Assembly (NCBI RefSeq): GCF_011769985.2
Contig: NZ_CP039734.2
Coordinates: 124,001 to 188,000 of the forward strand
Reading direction: 5' to 3'
DNA from: Sulfurospirillum diekertiae
GTDB lineage: Bacteria; Campylobacterota; Campylobacteria; Campylobacterales; Sulfurospirillaceae
Length of the DNA: 64,000 nt
Position 1 is the first letter of the stretch. Every line of letters begins with the position of its first letter. The notes under the pieces were generated by a model that worked only from the letters and a program-made list of their open reading frames with translations, was not told the DNA's origin and did not search any database. Shown in pieces: positions 17,723 to 27,054 of this stretch. The translations under genes and the position numbers were made by a program.

Positions 17723-19249
17723 ATGGAACATATTTTATCGCTTCTTGTATTTTTTCCAGCGATGGCAGGACTCTTAGGCTTTTTGGTCACAAAAGAGAGT
17801 ATTAGGGCGTATGGCATCAGTGTTAGCGCCATTGAATTTTTTCTTTCCATCGTTTTATGGATTGGCTTTGATAGTTCAAACGCAGGCTATCAGTTTGTGG
17901 AGTATTATCCTTTTGTACCAAGTTTTGGTATGAGTTATTATCTCGGAGTGGATGGTATTTCGCTTTTCTTGATTATTTTATCAACGTTTATTACGATGAT
18001 TGCATTTATAGCGCTGAGTATTAAAAATGAGATTAAGAATTTAATTATCTCCGTTCTTTTCTTAGAGATGACGATGGTGGGTGTTTTCGTGATCTTAGAT
18101 GTTATTTGGTTTTATGCCTTTTGGGAGCTCTCTTTGGTACCAATGCTTTATATTATTGGTGCATGGGGAAGTGTGAACCGCGTGTATGCCGCTATCAAGT
18201 TTTTTCTTTATACGTTTGCAGGTTCTGTTTTAATGCTGGTAGGCATATTGTATATGGGCTTTTTATACCATGAGGCGACAGGCATTTGGAGTTTTGCACT
18301 TCCTGATTGGTATTTATTGCAAGTCCCCTTTGAAACACAATTATGGCTCTTTGGAGCATTTTTCTTAGCCTTTGCGATTAAAGTACCTATGTTCCCCTTT
18401 CATACATGGTTACCCTATGCACATGGACAAGCCCCAACCATTGGTTCGATCATCTTAGCCGCGGTACTTTTAAAAATGGGAAGTTATGGTTTTGTGCGTT
18501 TTTCACTTCCGCTTTTTCCAGATGCTTCAGCCTATTTCTTAATACCAGTTGCAACTATTTGTATCATTATGGTCATTTATGCTGCGATGATTGCATATGC
18601 ACAAGAAGATATGAAACAAGTTATTGCATATAGTTCCATCTCTCATATGGGAATTGTTATATTAGGAACATTTGCAATGAATGCGGAAGGTATCACTGGC
18701 TCAATTTTTTTAATGCTCAGTCATGGTATTGTGAGTGGTGCACTGTTTATGTTAGTGGGTGTTATTTACGATCGTCGCCATACAAAAATGATGCGTGATT
18801 TTGGTGGACTTGCTTCAGTGATGCCAAATTTTGCAACGATTTACGGCATTATGTTGATGGCTTCAGTAGGACTTCCTTTGACGATTGGCTTTGTTGGAGA
18901 ATTTTTATCATTGGCAGGATTTTACCGCATCAATTGGCTGATGACACTTTTTGCAGGAACGGGAATTATCTTAGGGGCTGTCTATATGATGGTTCTTTAT
19001 AGAAAATCATTTTTTGGTCCAGTTGTTCATGAAGAAAATAAAACACTGAATGATTTAAATAGTAAAGAACTTACTGCATTGATTCCTTTAGTAGCGCTTG
19101 TGGCAATTTTAGGTGTTTATCCAAAACCAGTCTTAAGTGTCATCGATATGAGTGTTCAAAAAATGCTTGTTTTAATGGAACAAAAGGCGGTAGAGCAAAC
19201 GACAAAAGATCTTATCATTAAAGCCAATACTATAGGAGGAACACACTAA
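17723..19249 (+). CDS. nuoM: NADH-quinone oxidoreductase subunit M
   Basis: The 508-residue middle antiporter-like pump. Conserved elements are FYAFWELSLVPMLYIIGAWG (key Glu), AFAIKVPMFPFHTWLPYAHGQAPTIGSIILAAVLLKMGSYGF, and SSISHMGIVILG. Length is typical (about 509 residues in E. coli). GGGAGTAGGG precedes the ATG and the stop overlaps the nuoN start by one base (TAATG). Confidence 0.96.
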   Translation: MEHILSLLVFFPAMAGLLGFLVTKESIRAYGISVSAIEFFLSIVLWIGFDSSNAGYQFVEYYPFVPSFGMSYYLGVDGISLFLIILSTFITMIAFIALSIKNEIKNLIISVLFLEMTMVGVFVILDVIWFYAFWELSLVPMLYIIGAWGSVNRVYAAIKFFLYTFAGSVLMLVGILYMGFLYHEATGIWSFALPDWYLLQVPFETQLWLFGAFFLAFAIKVPMFPFHTWLPYAHGQAPTIGSIILAAVLLKMGSYGFVRFSLPLFPDASAYFLIPVATICIIMVIYAAMIAYAQEDMKQVIAYSSISHMGIVILGTFAMNAEGITGSIFLMLSHGIVSGALFMLVGVIYDRRHTKMMRDFGGLASVMPNFATIYGIMLMASVGLPLTIGFVGEFLSLAGFYRINWLMTLFAGTGIILGAVYMMVLYRKSFFGPVVHEENKTLNDLNSKELTALIPLVALVAILGVYPKPVLSVIDMSVQKMLVLMEQKAVEQTTKDLIIKANTIGGTH

Positions 19250-20742
19250 TGTTAGAGCCTATTTCGATTGATATGGCAAGCCTCAATCTTCCGGCACTTC
19301 TTCCTATGGCAATTTTAACGATAGGAGCTCTTGCCGTTATTTGTATTGATTTGGCAGTCAAAGGGTTAAACCGTAGTTTTTTAACAATGTTTACAATTCT
19401 TTTCATCATATTAGATTGTGGTGCCGTTCTTGGTTATAATGGACCAGCGCGTGGCTTTTTTGATGTAATGCTTGTCGATGGTATCTCCATTATTGCACAA
19501 GTGATTATTCTTGTTGCATCAGCTTTTTTCTTACCTCTTTCGCTTAGCCATCGACATTTTAAAGAATTTAGAATGGCAGAGTTTTATGCTCTCTTCATGT
19601 TTATGATTGTAGGTTTCCAATTTATGGTGGTAAGTGATAACCTTATATTGATTTTTATCGGTCTTGAAACTTCAAGCCTTGCTCTTTACACTTTGATAGC
19701 AATGCACAATCGTGCAAAAGCATTTGAGGCAGCTATTAAATATTTCACCATGGGAGCATTAGCCGCAAGTTTTTACGGTATTTCAGCGCTTATCTTTTAT
19801 GCCTTAACTGGCAGTGTTGAGATTAATCAAATTGAAAAAATTTTAATGCAAAGAGAGTTTGAACCACTTATTGGTGTCCTTGCAGCAACCGTGTTTATGT
19901 TAGGGGCTCTTGGATTTAAACTTTCCCTTGTGCCGTCTCATACATGGACACCCGATGTTTATGAAGGGAGTTCAGCTCCACTCGCAGGATATATGTCTGT
20001 TGTACCAAAAATTGCAGGTTTTGTTGTTGCTATACGTTTGTTTGAAATGCTGGTAAGCTCAGGCGTTGTTTGGTTAGAGAACATTTTATATATCACAGTT
20101 GTTTTAACAATGACACTTGCAAACTTGACAGCACTGGTACAAGATGATGTCAAAAGAATGCTAGCATTTAGCTCTATTTCACATGCTGGATTTATGATGG
20201 CAGCGATTTTAATTGGTACGACTCAAGCCAATACAGCGCTATTCTTGTACTGGATTTTGTTTATGTTTACCAACTTGGGTGCATTTACAATGCTTTGGAT
20301 TGTCAGACACCCAAAAAACCTTTGGGATGAGCGTTATCAACATCCGTATGCGAAGTTCTCAGGTTTGGTTAAAATCATGCCTACAACAGCAACGATAATG
20401 GGTATTTTTATGTTTGCCCTTGCGGGTATGCCTCCATTTTCTGTCTTTTGGGGTAAGCTTTATCTTATTAGTGCAGCCATTAACAGTGAGTATATTTCAT
20501 TAGCCATTATTATTGTCCTTAATAGTGCTATTGCCATTTATTATTATATGAAGTTAGTCATCTATATGTTTTTAAAAGATCCAGATCCTGTTAGAGCTGA
20601 TGCCGCACTTTATGCAACGAATGCCTCAACACCTCTTAAAGTTATTGTAGGTGTTGCCGCTATTATCACAATGTTTGCTATTGTATTTGTAGAACCTTTA
20701 TTAATAATTATTACCAAATACGTTACTGCCAGCGGTTTTTAA
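19249..20742 (+). CDS. nuoN: NADH-quinone oxidoreductase subunit N
   Basis: The 497-residue third antiporter-like pump and last gene of the operon. Visible signatures are FIGLETSSLALYTLIAMHN, ALGFKLSLVPSHTWTPDVYEGSSAPLAGYMSVVPKIAGF, and FSSISHAGFMMAAILIGT. The TAA stop overlaps a strong hairpin terminator by two bases, which marks the end of the nuo transcript. GGAGGAACACACTA precedes the ATG within the end of nuoM. Confidence 0.96.
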   Translation: MLEPISIDMASLNLPALLPMAILTIGALAVICIDLAVKGLNRSFLTMFTILFIILDCGAVLGYNGPARGFFDVMLVDGISIIAQVIILVASAFFLPLSLSHRHFKEFRMAEFYALFMFMIVGFQFMVVSDNLILIFIGLETSSLALYTLIAMHNRAKAFEAAIKYFTMGALAASFYGISALIFYALTGSVEINQIEKILMQREFEPLIGVLAATVFMLGALGFKLSLVPSHTWTPDVYEGSSAPLAGYMSVVPKIAGFVVAIRLFEMLVSSGVVWLENILYITVVLTMTLANLTALVQDDVKRMLAFSSISHAGFMMAAILIGTTQANTALFLYWILFMFTNLGAFTMLWIVRHPKNLWDERYQHPYAKFSGLVKIMPTTATIMGIFMFALAGMPPFSVFWGKLYLISAAINSEYISLAIIIVLNSAIAIYYYMKLVIYMFLKDPDPVRADAALYATNASTPLKVIVGVAAIITMFAIVFVEPLLIIITKYVTASGF

Positions 20743-20767
20743 ATAAGGGGTGAAAATCCCCTTATTT
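20741..20767 (+). terminator. Rho-independent terminator of the nuo operon
   Basis: AAATAAGGGG (20741-20750) and CCCCTTATTT (20758-20767) form a perfect 10-bp stem around a 7-base loop. The 3' arm ends in T residues. The hairpin overlaps the nuoN stop codon and lies just before the pflA promoter. It is symmetric enough to act in either direction. Confidence 0.85.
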
Positions 20768-20770
20768 TGC

Positions 20771-20776
20771 TATAAT
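20771..20776 (+). promoter_or_regulatory. -10 box (TATAAT) of pflA, possibly leaderless
   Basis: A consensus TATAAT lies six bases before the ATG of pflA. Transcription would then begin at or within a base or two of the ATG, and there is no ribosome-binding site in between. Either the mRNA is leaderless or transcription starts elsewhere. No good -35 is seen because the terminator occupies that place. Confidence 0.5.
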
Positions 20777-20782
20777 ATAGGC

Positions 20783-23179
20783 ATGAAATACATACTCATC
20801 TTCCTTTTAGCATCAGTACAACTTCTCGCACTGGATATTGTTTTAAACAGTGGTAAAGAGAACAAATCAAATTATGCTATTTTACATGTAATCGATGCAA
20901 AGCCCTTTCTCTGCCAAACTATACCGGATGCTCTTGATAAAAAACACTATATTTGTAAAATCAGCCGACCTATTAATAAACCCATAGAATCAAAAAAAAT
21001 GAAGCTTGCGGAACTTGATTTTTACGAGAAAGATGGTGACTTTTATATTACGATAGATCCTAAAGTTGATTCAAAATTAGTGCCTGTGGAAGAGAGCTTA
21101 TACGATACCAGTGAAATTTTAAGTAAACCTACAGAAACATTATATTCCCACTGGACAATTTTATTGCAAGAAAAACCTTTATATCAAGAAAAAGAGGTTT
21201 TAGATGGACTGGATTTCCCTGTAGAATTTCCTAAATATCAAAAACCTTATATAGGGGCACTTGATCTTAATGGTGCACCTATTTCTTATGCGCAAAGTAA
21301 AGATATTCAACTTTATTTAGATATTAAGCAATCGTATGAGAGCGGTGATTATGACAGTGTTGTTAAAGATGTGAAACGTGTTTTAACACTATTTCCTAAC
21401 TCCATTTTTCGCAGTGAATTAGAACTTTATCAGATGCGCTCTATGGACAAGGTCTTAAGTGCAAAGGGCGAAGATAAAACTGATACTTTATCCTTTAATG
21501 AAAATGACATTATTAATGTCGCGAAAAGGTGGAGTAAAGAGTTTGCTAGCGATGAAAATATTCCTGAAGTTTTAATGTTGATGACAAAAGCCTATTTGAA
21601 AACGAATTCGAAATCAGATGCAAATTATGCGCTTGATATTTTAGTAGGAGAACATTCCGATAGTCCTTTCACCAAACGTGCAATTTTACTGTATGCTGAT
21701 AATCTTTTCCTTAAAAAAGAGAAAGATAAAGCGATGAAACTTTACTTAGATGTTCTCTTCAGCGCACAAGATTTAGACATTGCTTCAGAAGCAGCGATTC
21801 GTTTGAGTGACCACCAAATGGATGCGGGCAAAATGAAAGAAGCCAAAGAGTATTTGCTTAAAGTGCTCAATGTGAATGCCCAATATTTACTCAAAGATAA
21901 AGAGGCAAGTTATAAATTAGCACGAAGGCTTTTTGAACATCACCTTTATGATTTAGCGGCTAAGATTACAGATTTGTTGTTAGAAAATACCCCTAAAAAA
22001 GCTGATAATCGAGAGTTGCTTCTTAAAGAGAGTGGGGATTGGCATGCCAAAGCCAATGAAGTAGAAGTGGCTCATGCACGCTATCAAGAGTATTTGGCAG
22101 ATTATAAGAATAGTGGTGAGTATGTTCAAGAGGTAACAGAGAGTTTGGATGAACTCTTTTTTAAACTGAATGAAAATAATGAAACAAAACTGGCTAATTA
22201 TTATGATAAATTAATTGAGACGTATAACAATGAAATTGGGCAAAAAGCATTGTTAGAAAAAGCAAAATTACTGCTCAAACAAAAACGTTATGAAGAGGTA
22301 TTAAAGTTACAAAAAGATCTTGAGAAGCTACCCGATCGTTATGAAATTAAACCTGAAGAGTTGATTTATGAAGCGGCAAAATCTCTTGCGTTGCAAGAGC
22401 TCCTCAAAGATGAGTGTCAAAATACAGTTGGACTTATAGAAGAGTATAAACTTCAAATCAATGAACCGCAATATGAAGAGAAATTGTTTCAATGTTTTAT
22501 GCGTGTTTCACGTTATGATCGAGCCAAAGAGATTTCAGATACACATCTTAAAGATGCACAACTAATCAGTCGTTACGCATGGTCACAAAAACAGGTTCAA
22601 GTGCTTTTTAAAATGGGAAAATATCAAGATGCTCTTGCCTTCAAAGAAGATCTGAAAACACTTTCCTTTACATTGCGAGAAAAAATTGGGTTGGAGACAA
22701 TTCGTGACCTCTTCTTCTCGTTGACAAAACTTAAAAATCTAGAAGGTGCAGCTTCACTTGCTGAGAGTATTAAAATTCTCTATCCTGATGAATCAAGCAA
22801 TTTGGATATTTATTATGAAATTGTCAAAATGGCCAATGATGCTAAAAATGATCTTCTTCTTGTGACATATGCACAAACGAGTATTGAAATGCAAAAGAAG
22901 TTTAAATCCAATGCTCTTAGCCCAGAATTGGAGTTTATGTACATAGATGCACTCAAACGATTGGGACGCGACCAAGAAGCACTCACGCTTGCGGAAGGAC
23001 TCTTGCCTCAGTCTTTAGCCCCTAAGGATAAAATACGACTCTTCTATCAAGCGGGAGAGTTAAGTTTAAAATTACAAGATTCGAACAAAGCCAAATCTTA
23101 CTTTACACAATGTGTCTCTATTAACGATAACAGCTCATGGAAGAGCATTTGCCAACAAAATCTTGATCTCATACCGTAA
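20783..23179 (+). CDS. pflA: PflA-like flagellar motor-associated TPR protein
   Basis: The 798-residue product has a signal peptide (MKYILIFLLASVQLLALD) and a long helical body of tetratricopeptide-like repeats from about residue 170 to the end, for example DANYALDILVGEHSDSPFTKRAILLYAD. Directly after nuoN, C. jejuni carries pflA (Cj1565c), of similar length and design. PflA is a periplasmic spoke protein of the high-torque flagellar motor scaffold, so I assign this as its orthologue by synteny and architecture. A GTG at 20750 in frame lies inside the terminator and is not the start. One palindrome copy (TTTACATGTAAT) encodes Leu-His-Val. Confidence 0.8.
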   Translation: MKYILIFLLASVQLLALDIVLNSGKENKSNYAILHVIDAKPFLCQTIPDALDKKHYICKISRPINKPIESKKMKLAELDFYEKDGDFYITIDPKVDSKLVPVEESLYDTSEILSKPTETLYSHWTILLQEKPLYQEKEVLDGLDFPVEFPKYQKPYIGALDLNGAPISYAQSKDIQLYLDIKQSYESGDYDSVVKDVKRVLTLFPNSIFRSELELYQMRSMDKVLSAKGEDKTDTLSFNENDIINVAKRWSKEFASDENIPEVLMLMTKAYLKTNSKSDANYALDILVGEHSDSPFTKRAILLYADNLFLKKEKDKAMKLYLDVLFSAQDLDIASEAAIRLSDHQMDAGKMKEAKEYLLKVLNVNAQYLLKDKEASYKLARRLFEHHLYDLAAKITDLLLENTPKKADNRELLLKESGDWHAKANEVEVAHARYQEYLADYKNSGEYVQEVTESLDELFFKLNENNETKLANYYDKLIETYNNEIGQKALLEKAKLLLKQKRYEEVLKLQKDLEKLPDRYEIKPEELIYEAAKSLALQELLKDECQNTVGLIEEYKLQINEPQYEEKLFQCFMRVSRYDRAKEISDTHLKDAQLISRYAWSQKQVQVLFKMGKYQDALAFKEDLKTLSFTLREKIGLETIRDLFFSLTKLKNLEGAASLAESIKILYPDESSNLDIYYEIVKMANDAKNDLLLVTYAQTSIEMQKKFKSNALSPELEFMYIDALKRLGRDQEALTLAEGLLPQSLAPKDKIRLFYQAGELSLKLQDSNKAKSYFTQCVSINDNSSWKSICQQNLDLIP

Positions 23180-23188
23180 GAGAAGGTA

Positions 23189-24607
23189 TTAAAAAAGGAT
23201 TGATTTTATCTCGCAGAATGCATCCATGGAGTATTTTCCCCCCATTCTTCCAAGTCCTGATTGTTTCATACCACCGAAGGGAGGGGTTTTTGCTTTGGAT
23301 GTAGCGGTATTGATCAAAACTCTTCCCGTTCGTATATGATTAGCAAATGCAAGTGCTTTGGTCTCATCGTTAGAGAAAACATACGCGGAAAGTCCAAAAA
23401 TAGTATTATTGGCTATCTGGAGAGCTTCTTGCTCATTTTCATAAGGCAGAACACATAAGACAGGACCAAATATCTCTTCTTGAACGATTTTCAATGTCTC
23501 GTCGGTGCAGATAAAAACAGTTGGTTTGACAAAATACCCTTTCTGAAATCCTTCCGCTCTTCCAAGACCACCACACAGAAGTTTTGCACCATCTTCAATA
23601 CCACTCTTGATGTAAGATTGCACGGTATTAAACTGTGTTTGATTGATCATAGGACCAATTTGTGTTTCTTCCTGTTTTGGGTCTCCAATTTTGAGCTTAT
23701 GGATATTTTGAAGAAGTAAATTTTCCACTTCTTGAAGTTTTGATTTTGGAACTAACAGCCTACTTCCTGCATGGCAAGCTTGACCGCTATTGCTATAGGC
23801 ACTGCTTAAAACCTGGGGGATAACTTCTTGTAAATTAGCATCTTCTAGGAGAATGGTTGGAGATTTTCCGCCTAGTTCAAGGGTCATTCGTTTAATAGTT
23901 TTAGAGCAGTTTTCAAAGATTTTTTTTCCTGTTTTCGTACTGCCAATAAATGAAATGGCATTCACAAGTGGATGTTTCGTTAAAACTTCACCTACAATCT
24001 CACCAGTTCCTTGGATAACATTAACAACGCCATTTGGAATTTTAGCCTTATGTAAACACTCTAAAAACGCTTGTGTCTCTAGGGCATTAAATTCACTGGG
24101 TTTAATCACTAGTGTACAGCCAAGCGCAATGGCAGGAGCGATATTGCTACACAAGTGAGCGAGATTTGCATTCCAAGGAATAATAACACCAATAACCCCC
24201 ACTCCTTCTTTGAGTGTCAAAGAGTAGGCATCTTTTTTGATAAAGTCATAATTTTTAAGTTCTTCTTTGATGACTAAAAAGAGATTGATCGCATTTTTAG
24301 TCCGTCTGCGTGTCGTTGTTATGGTTGCACCAAATTCTAAAACAGCTAGGTCAATCAATGTTTCTTCGTGCTTGATGAGTTCATCATGGATACGTTGTAA
24401 AATTTCCATTCGCTCATCAATCGATGTTTGTGAAAATGATTCAAATGTTTTGGATGCACATTCAATGGCTTGGTTCATTTCAGAGGGAGTACTTAAGTAA
24501 ATTTGAGCAATTTCTTGCTCTGTCGTAGGATTTTTGAGTGTTAAGCTCTCATTTGAATCAATGTTGACAAATTCACCATTAATATAGTTGTGATTGATTA
24601 TTTCCAT
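23189..24607 (-). CDS. NAD(P)-dependent aldehyde dehydrogenase family protein
   Basis: A 472-residue aldehyde dehydrogenase that would oxidise an aldehyde to the acid. Catalytic elements are the oxyanion Asn in IIPWNANL, the general base in LELGGKSP (about residue 243), the nucleophile Cys in NSGQACHAGSRL (about 277) and the cofactor Glu in EEIFGPVL. The IPWN motif and GQAC are typical of the broad-specificity class; the substrate is unknown. It lies 17 bases after miaA on the same strand and likely shares its transcript. It runs convergent to pflA with a nine-base gap. A weak AGG precedes the start. Confidence 0.9.
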   Translation of the reverse strand: MEIINHNYINGEFVNIDSNESLTLKNPTTEQEIAQIYLSTPSEMNQAIECASKTFESFSQTSIDERMEILQRIHDELIKHEETLIDLAVLEFGATITTTRRRTKNAINLFLVIKEELKNYDFIKKDAYSLTLKEGVGVIGVIIPWNANLAHLCSNIAPAIALGCTLVIKPSEFNALETQAFLECLHKAKIPNGVVNVIQGTGEIVGEVLTKHPLVNAISFIGSTKTGKKIFENCSKTIKRMTLELGGKSPTILLEDANLQEVIPQVLSSAYSNSGQACHAGSRLLVPKSKLQEVENLLLQNIHKLKIGDPKQEETQIGPMINQTQFNTVQSYIKSGIEDGAKLLCGGLGRAEGFQKGYFVKPTVFICTDETLKIVQEEIFGPVLCVLPYENEQEALQIANNTIFGLSAYVFSNDETKALAFANHIRTGRVLINTATSKAKTPPFGGMKQSGLGRMGGKYSMDAFCEIKSILF

Positions 24608-24624
24608 TTATTTTACCTGTATAA

Positions 24625-25521
24625 TTATGATTTAAAATACGTTTCAATAGTGTTAAAAAGATGCTTGATATCACCTTGGATATGGGGTGGAAATTGAGAA
24701 GCATTAAAGGTGCGCTGGCGTTTGGCTAGATGCAATGTATTAAAGGTGATACGCTCTTCAAGCCCTGAAATTTTGAATCTACCATCAAAATAATCCAGTA
24801 CCTCTTTAATCCCAATAGCTTTCATACATTGAGGTGCCCTTGTATAACGTTTTTCTAAGCTAAAGACTTCATCAATGAGTCCTGCTTTAATCATCAGCGC
24901 TGTTCGTAAGGCAATTTTTTGAGCTAAAATCTCTTTGGGTGTTTCTATCTCAAATAAGGTAATGTCTTTAATAATGGGCTCTTGTTTAGCATTTAAAAGA
25001 TACCAGGAAGGTATTTCGTTTGTGGTTAAAAATATCTCCAGCCACTTTTCAATGCGGTAGCGATCATTGGAAGAAATTTTATTCGCATAAGCTTGGTCAT
25101 GCTCGAGTATCAAAGCATACGAAGCTTCTAAATTCAACAGCTGTTGATCGATTTTTTCTTTTACATGTAACGATATTTGAGGTTTCGAACTGAGCCCATC
25201 CATCATAGCTTTGAGATAAAACCCTGTACCACCTACGATAATAAGGTTTTTTCCCTCTCGCAAAGAAGCTTCATGTGCCTCTTTGTAAAGATCAAAAAAC
25301 ATGGTTACATCAAAATGCTCACTAGGAGATAGGACATCCATGCCATAATGATGAACTCCTTGGCGTTCATCAAGGCTTGGTTTAGCAGAAGCAATATCAA
25401 TTTCTTGGTAAATACTCAGAGAATCAAGCGATAAAATATGTGCGTTATATTTCAGAGCAAATTCTATGGAAAGAGCAGTTTTCCCTGAAGCTGTTGGTCC
25501 TAAAATAGCGATGGTTTTCAA
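24625..25521 (-). CDS. miaA: tRNA dimethylallyltransferase
   Basis: This 298-residue enzyme adds an isopentenyl group to A37 of tRNAs that read codons starting with U. Visible are the P-loop GPTASGKT (residues 8-15), the DSLSIYQEIDIASAKP segment (here Leu replaces the common Met in DSMQVY), GGTGFYLKA and the tRNA-binding RQRTFN near the C-terminus. Length fits. One palindrome copy (25160-25171) encodes Leu-His-Val-Lys. It begins a minus-strand unit with the aldehyde dehydrogenase. Confidence 0.95.
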   Translation of the reverse strand: MKTIAILGPTASGKTALSIEFALKYNAHILSLDSLSIYQEIDIASAKPSLDERQGVHHYGMDVLSPSEHFDVTMFFDLYKEAHEASLREGKNLIIVGGTGFYLKAMMDGLSSKPQISLHVKEKIDQQLLNLEASYALILEHDQAYANKISSNDRYRIEKWLEIFLTTNEIPSWYLLNAKQEPIIKDITLFEIETPKEILAQKIALRTALMIKAGLIDEVFSLEKRYTRAPQCMKAIGIKEVLDYFDGRFKISGLEERITFNTLHLAKRQRTFNASQFPPHIQGDIKHLFNTIETYFKS

Positions 25522-25652
25522 TGAGTTTCTCTTACATGTAGTCTTGGCACAACTGGTACTTTTACGCTTTTTAGCGATGCTGTGCGTGCAATTATAACAC
25601 TTTTAAAGGGTTTTGTTGTAAAATCAAGCTATCTTAAATGTAAAGGTTAGTA
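25522..25652. promoter_or_regulatory. Divergent intergenic region miaA/mqnP
   Basis: The 131-base gap holds probable -10 boxes in both directions: TATAAT on the minus strand (25596-25591) for miaA, about 70 bases from its start, and TAAAAT on the plus strand (25619-25624) for the prenyltransferase gene. A core of the iterated palindrome (TACATGTA, 25533-25540) lies within 12 bases of the miaA start. CGCT/AGCG form a small hairpin around TTTT near 25570. All are pattern-based. Confidence 0.4.
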
Positions 25653-26522
25653 TTGCAACAACTCTGGCTCAAACTCAAAGATATTAGTGATTTAATCGTC
25701 TTTAAACACTCCGTTTTTGCACTCCCATTTATTTTTGTGGCGATGATCGTCTCTTCCAAGGCACAGAGTGGTACTCTATGGTTTGGATTTAAACTTTTAA
25801 TTTTAGGGCTTTTAGCCGCTGTCAGTGCACGTAATTTTGCGATGGCTTTTAACCGTTATGCCGATCGTGATATTGATAAATACAACCCAAGAACGGCGAG
25901 TCGCCCAAGTGTTGATGGCAGAATCGGTAGCCTTAATATGCAACTTTTTATTGCACTCAATGCTGCAATTTTTATTGCGGTAGCGTACCTGATCAATAAT
26001 CTGGCTTTCTATCTTAGTGTGCCTATTTTAATTATTTTGGGTGGTTATTCGCTCTTTAAACGCTTTTCGCCTTATGCGCATTTGGTGTTAGGTCTTTCGT
26101 TAGGGTTAGCCCCTATTGCAGGTGTGGTAGCAATTCAAGAATCTATCCCTTTATGGTCCATTTTGCTCTCTATTGGCGTAATGTATTGGGTAGCAGGGTT
26201 TGACCTTCTCTATTCGCTTCAAGATATGGAGTATGATACAGCCAATGGACTTTTCTCTATTCCTTCACGTTTTGGTAAAGAGGCGACCTTTTTTATCTCA
26301 CGTCTTTTTCATGGACAAACGATTCTCTTTTGGTTCTTATTTGCACTCAGTGCCAATCTTGGTTTTTTTGCGTATCTCGGTGTTTTGATCGCTGCGATTG
26401 TACTCTTTTTTGAGCATCGTATTGTGCTGAAAGATTTTTCAAAAATTGATCGTGCGTTTTTTACGCTGAATGGTTATTTGGGCATCATCTTTTTTGCATT
26501 TGTCTTTTTAGATAGGATTTAA
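25653..26522 (+). CDS. mqnP: UbiA-family prenyltransferase, probably menaquinone (futalosine) pathway MqnP
   Basis: A 289-residue integral membrane protein with about eight helices. The polyprenyl-diphosphate/Mg site is the NxxxDxxxD motif NRYADRDID (N67, D71, D75), and the second motif is YSLQDMEYD (about residue 188). These define UbiA-type aromatic prenyltransferases. Campylobacterota make menaquinone by the futalosine route, so the likely substrate is the 6-amido-hydroxynaphthoate-type intermediate rather than 4-hydroxybenzoate. That specificity is inferred from lineage. The start is TTG with AAAGG six bases upstream. The next gene begins two bases after the stop. Confidence 0.85.
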   Translation: MQQLWLKLKDISDLIVFKHSVFALPFIFVAMIVSSKAQSGTLWFGFKLLILGLLAAVSARNFAMAFNRYADRDIDKYNPRTASRPSVDGRIGSLNMQLFIALNAAIFIAVAYLINNLAFYLSVPILIILGGYSLFKRFSPYAHLVLGLSLGLAPIAGVVAIQESIPLWSILLSIGVMYWVAGFDLLYSLQDMEYDTANGLFSIPSRFGKEATFFISRLFHGQTILFWFLFALSANLGFFAYLGVLIAAIVLFFEHRIVLKDFSKIDRAFFTLNGYLGIIFFAFVFLDRI

Positions 26523-26523
26523 G

Positions 26524-27054
26524 ATGGAAGACATTCGCTTTGTACCTGCATTTTTAAAAATAGTGTACGAGCCAGGTAACGTCGAAAATACAGCGTTTAT
26601 GCAAGAGTATTACACTCTTTTACAGCTGAATGATGACCCTTTGGGTCTTTGGCTTAAATCCTCTAAAGTTCGTAAGGAATCGGAACAAAGTGATCAAGTT
26701 TTGCTCACACTTTTGGTTGAGTTGCATCGTAAAATTGATAAATTAACCCACTTAATTACCAGTGACACACCTTTGCATCTACCGCTTGCCTTAGAAGGCA
26801 ATTTGAAGGCAATTGGACATGGATACATTGAATTTGATAGTAATGTATTAAAACCGGATGAAAGTTATTATGCAAGAATTGATATGCCGACGTTTCCGAA
26901 ACGGCAAATGCCTCTTTTTTTTGAAGCGTTAAATGAAAGTATTGGGAAGATTGTAATGATGCATGAAGATGATGAAAAGGATTGGAGCACTTATATGGTG
27001 GCATGCGAGCGTGTGATGATACGCCAGATGAAAGGAAATCAAAATGAGTATTGA
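26524..27054 (+). CDS. Conserved hypothetical protein, possible atypical PilZ-like domain
   Basis: A 176-residue soluble protein. The N-terminal third is helical. A middle segment with a helix (LLTLLVELHRKIDKL) leads into strands (LPLALEGNLKAIGHGYIEFDSN, YYARIDMPTFPKRQMPLFFEAL), and the C-terminus has a helix with ERVMIRQ. This order resembles PilZ-type barrel proteins lacking the RxxxR c-di-GMP motif, but the match is by shape only. It is sandwiched between the prenyltransferase gene and a membrane coiled-coil gene and overlaps the latter by 11 bases. Its function is not known to me. Confidence 0.6.
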   Translation: MEDIRFVPAFLKIVYEPGNVENTAFMQEYYTLLQLNDDPLGLWLKSSKVRKESEQSDQVLLTLLVELHRKIDKLTHLITSDTPLHLPLALEGNLKAIGHGYIEFDSNVLKPDESYYARIDMPTFPKRQMPLFFEALNESIGKIVMMHEDDEKDWSTYMVACERVMIRQMKGNQNEY

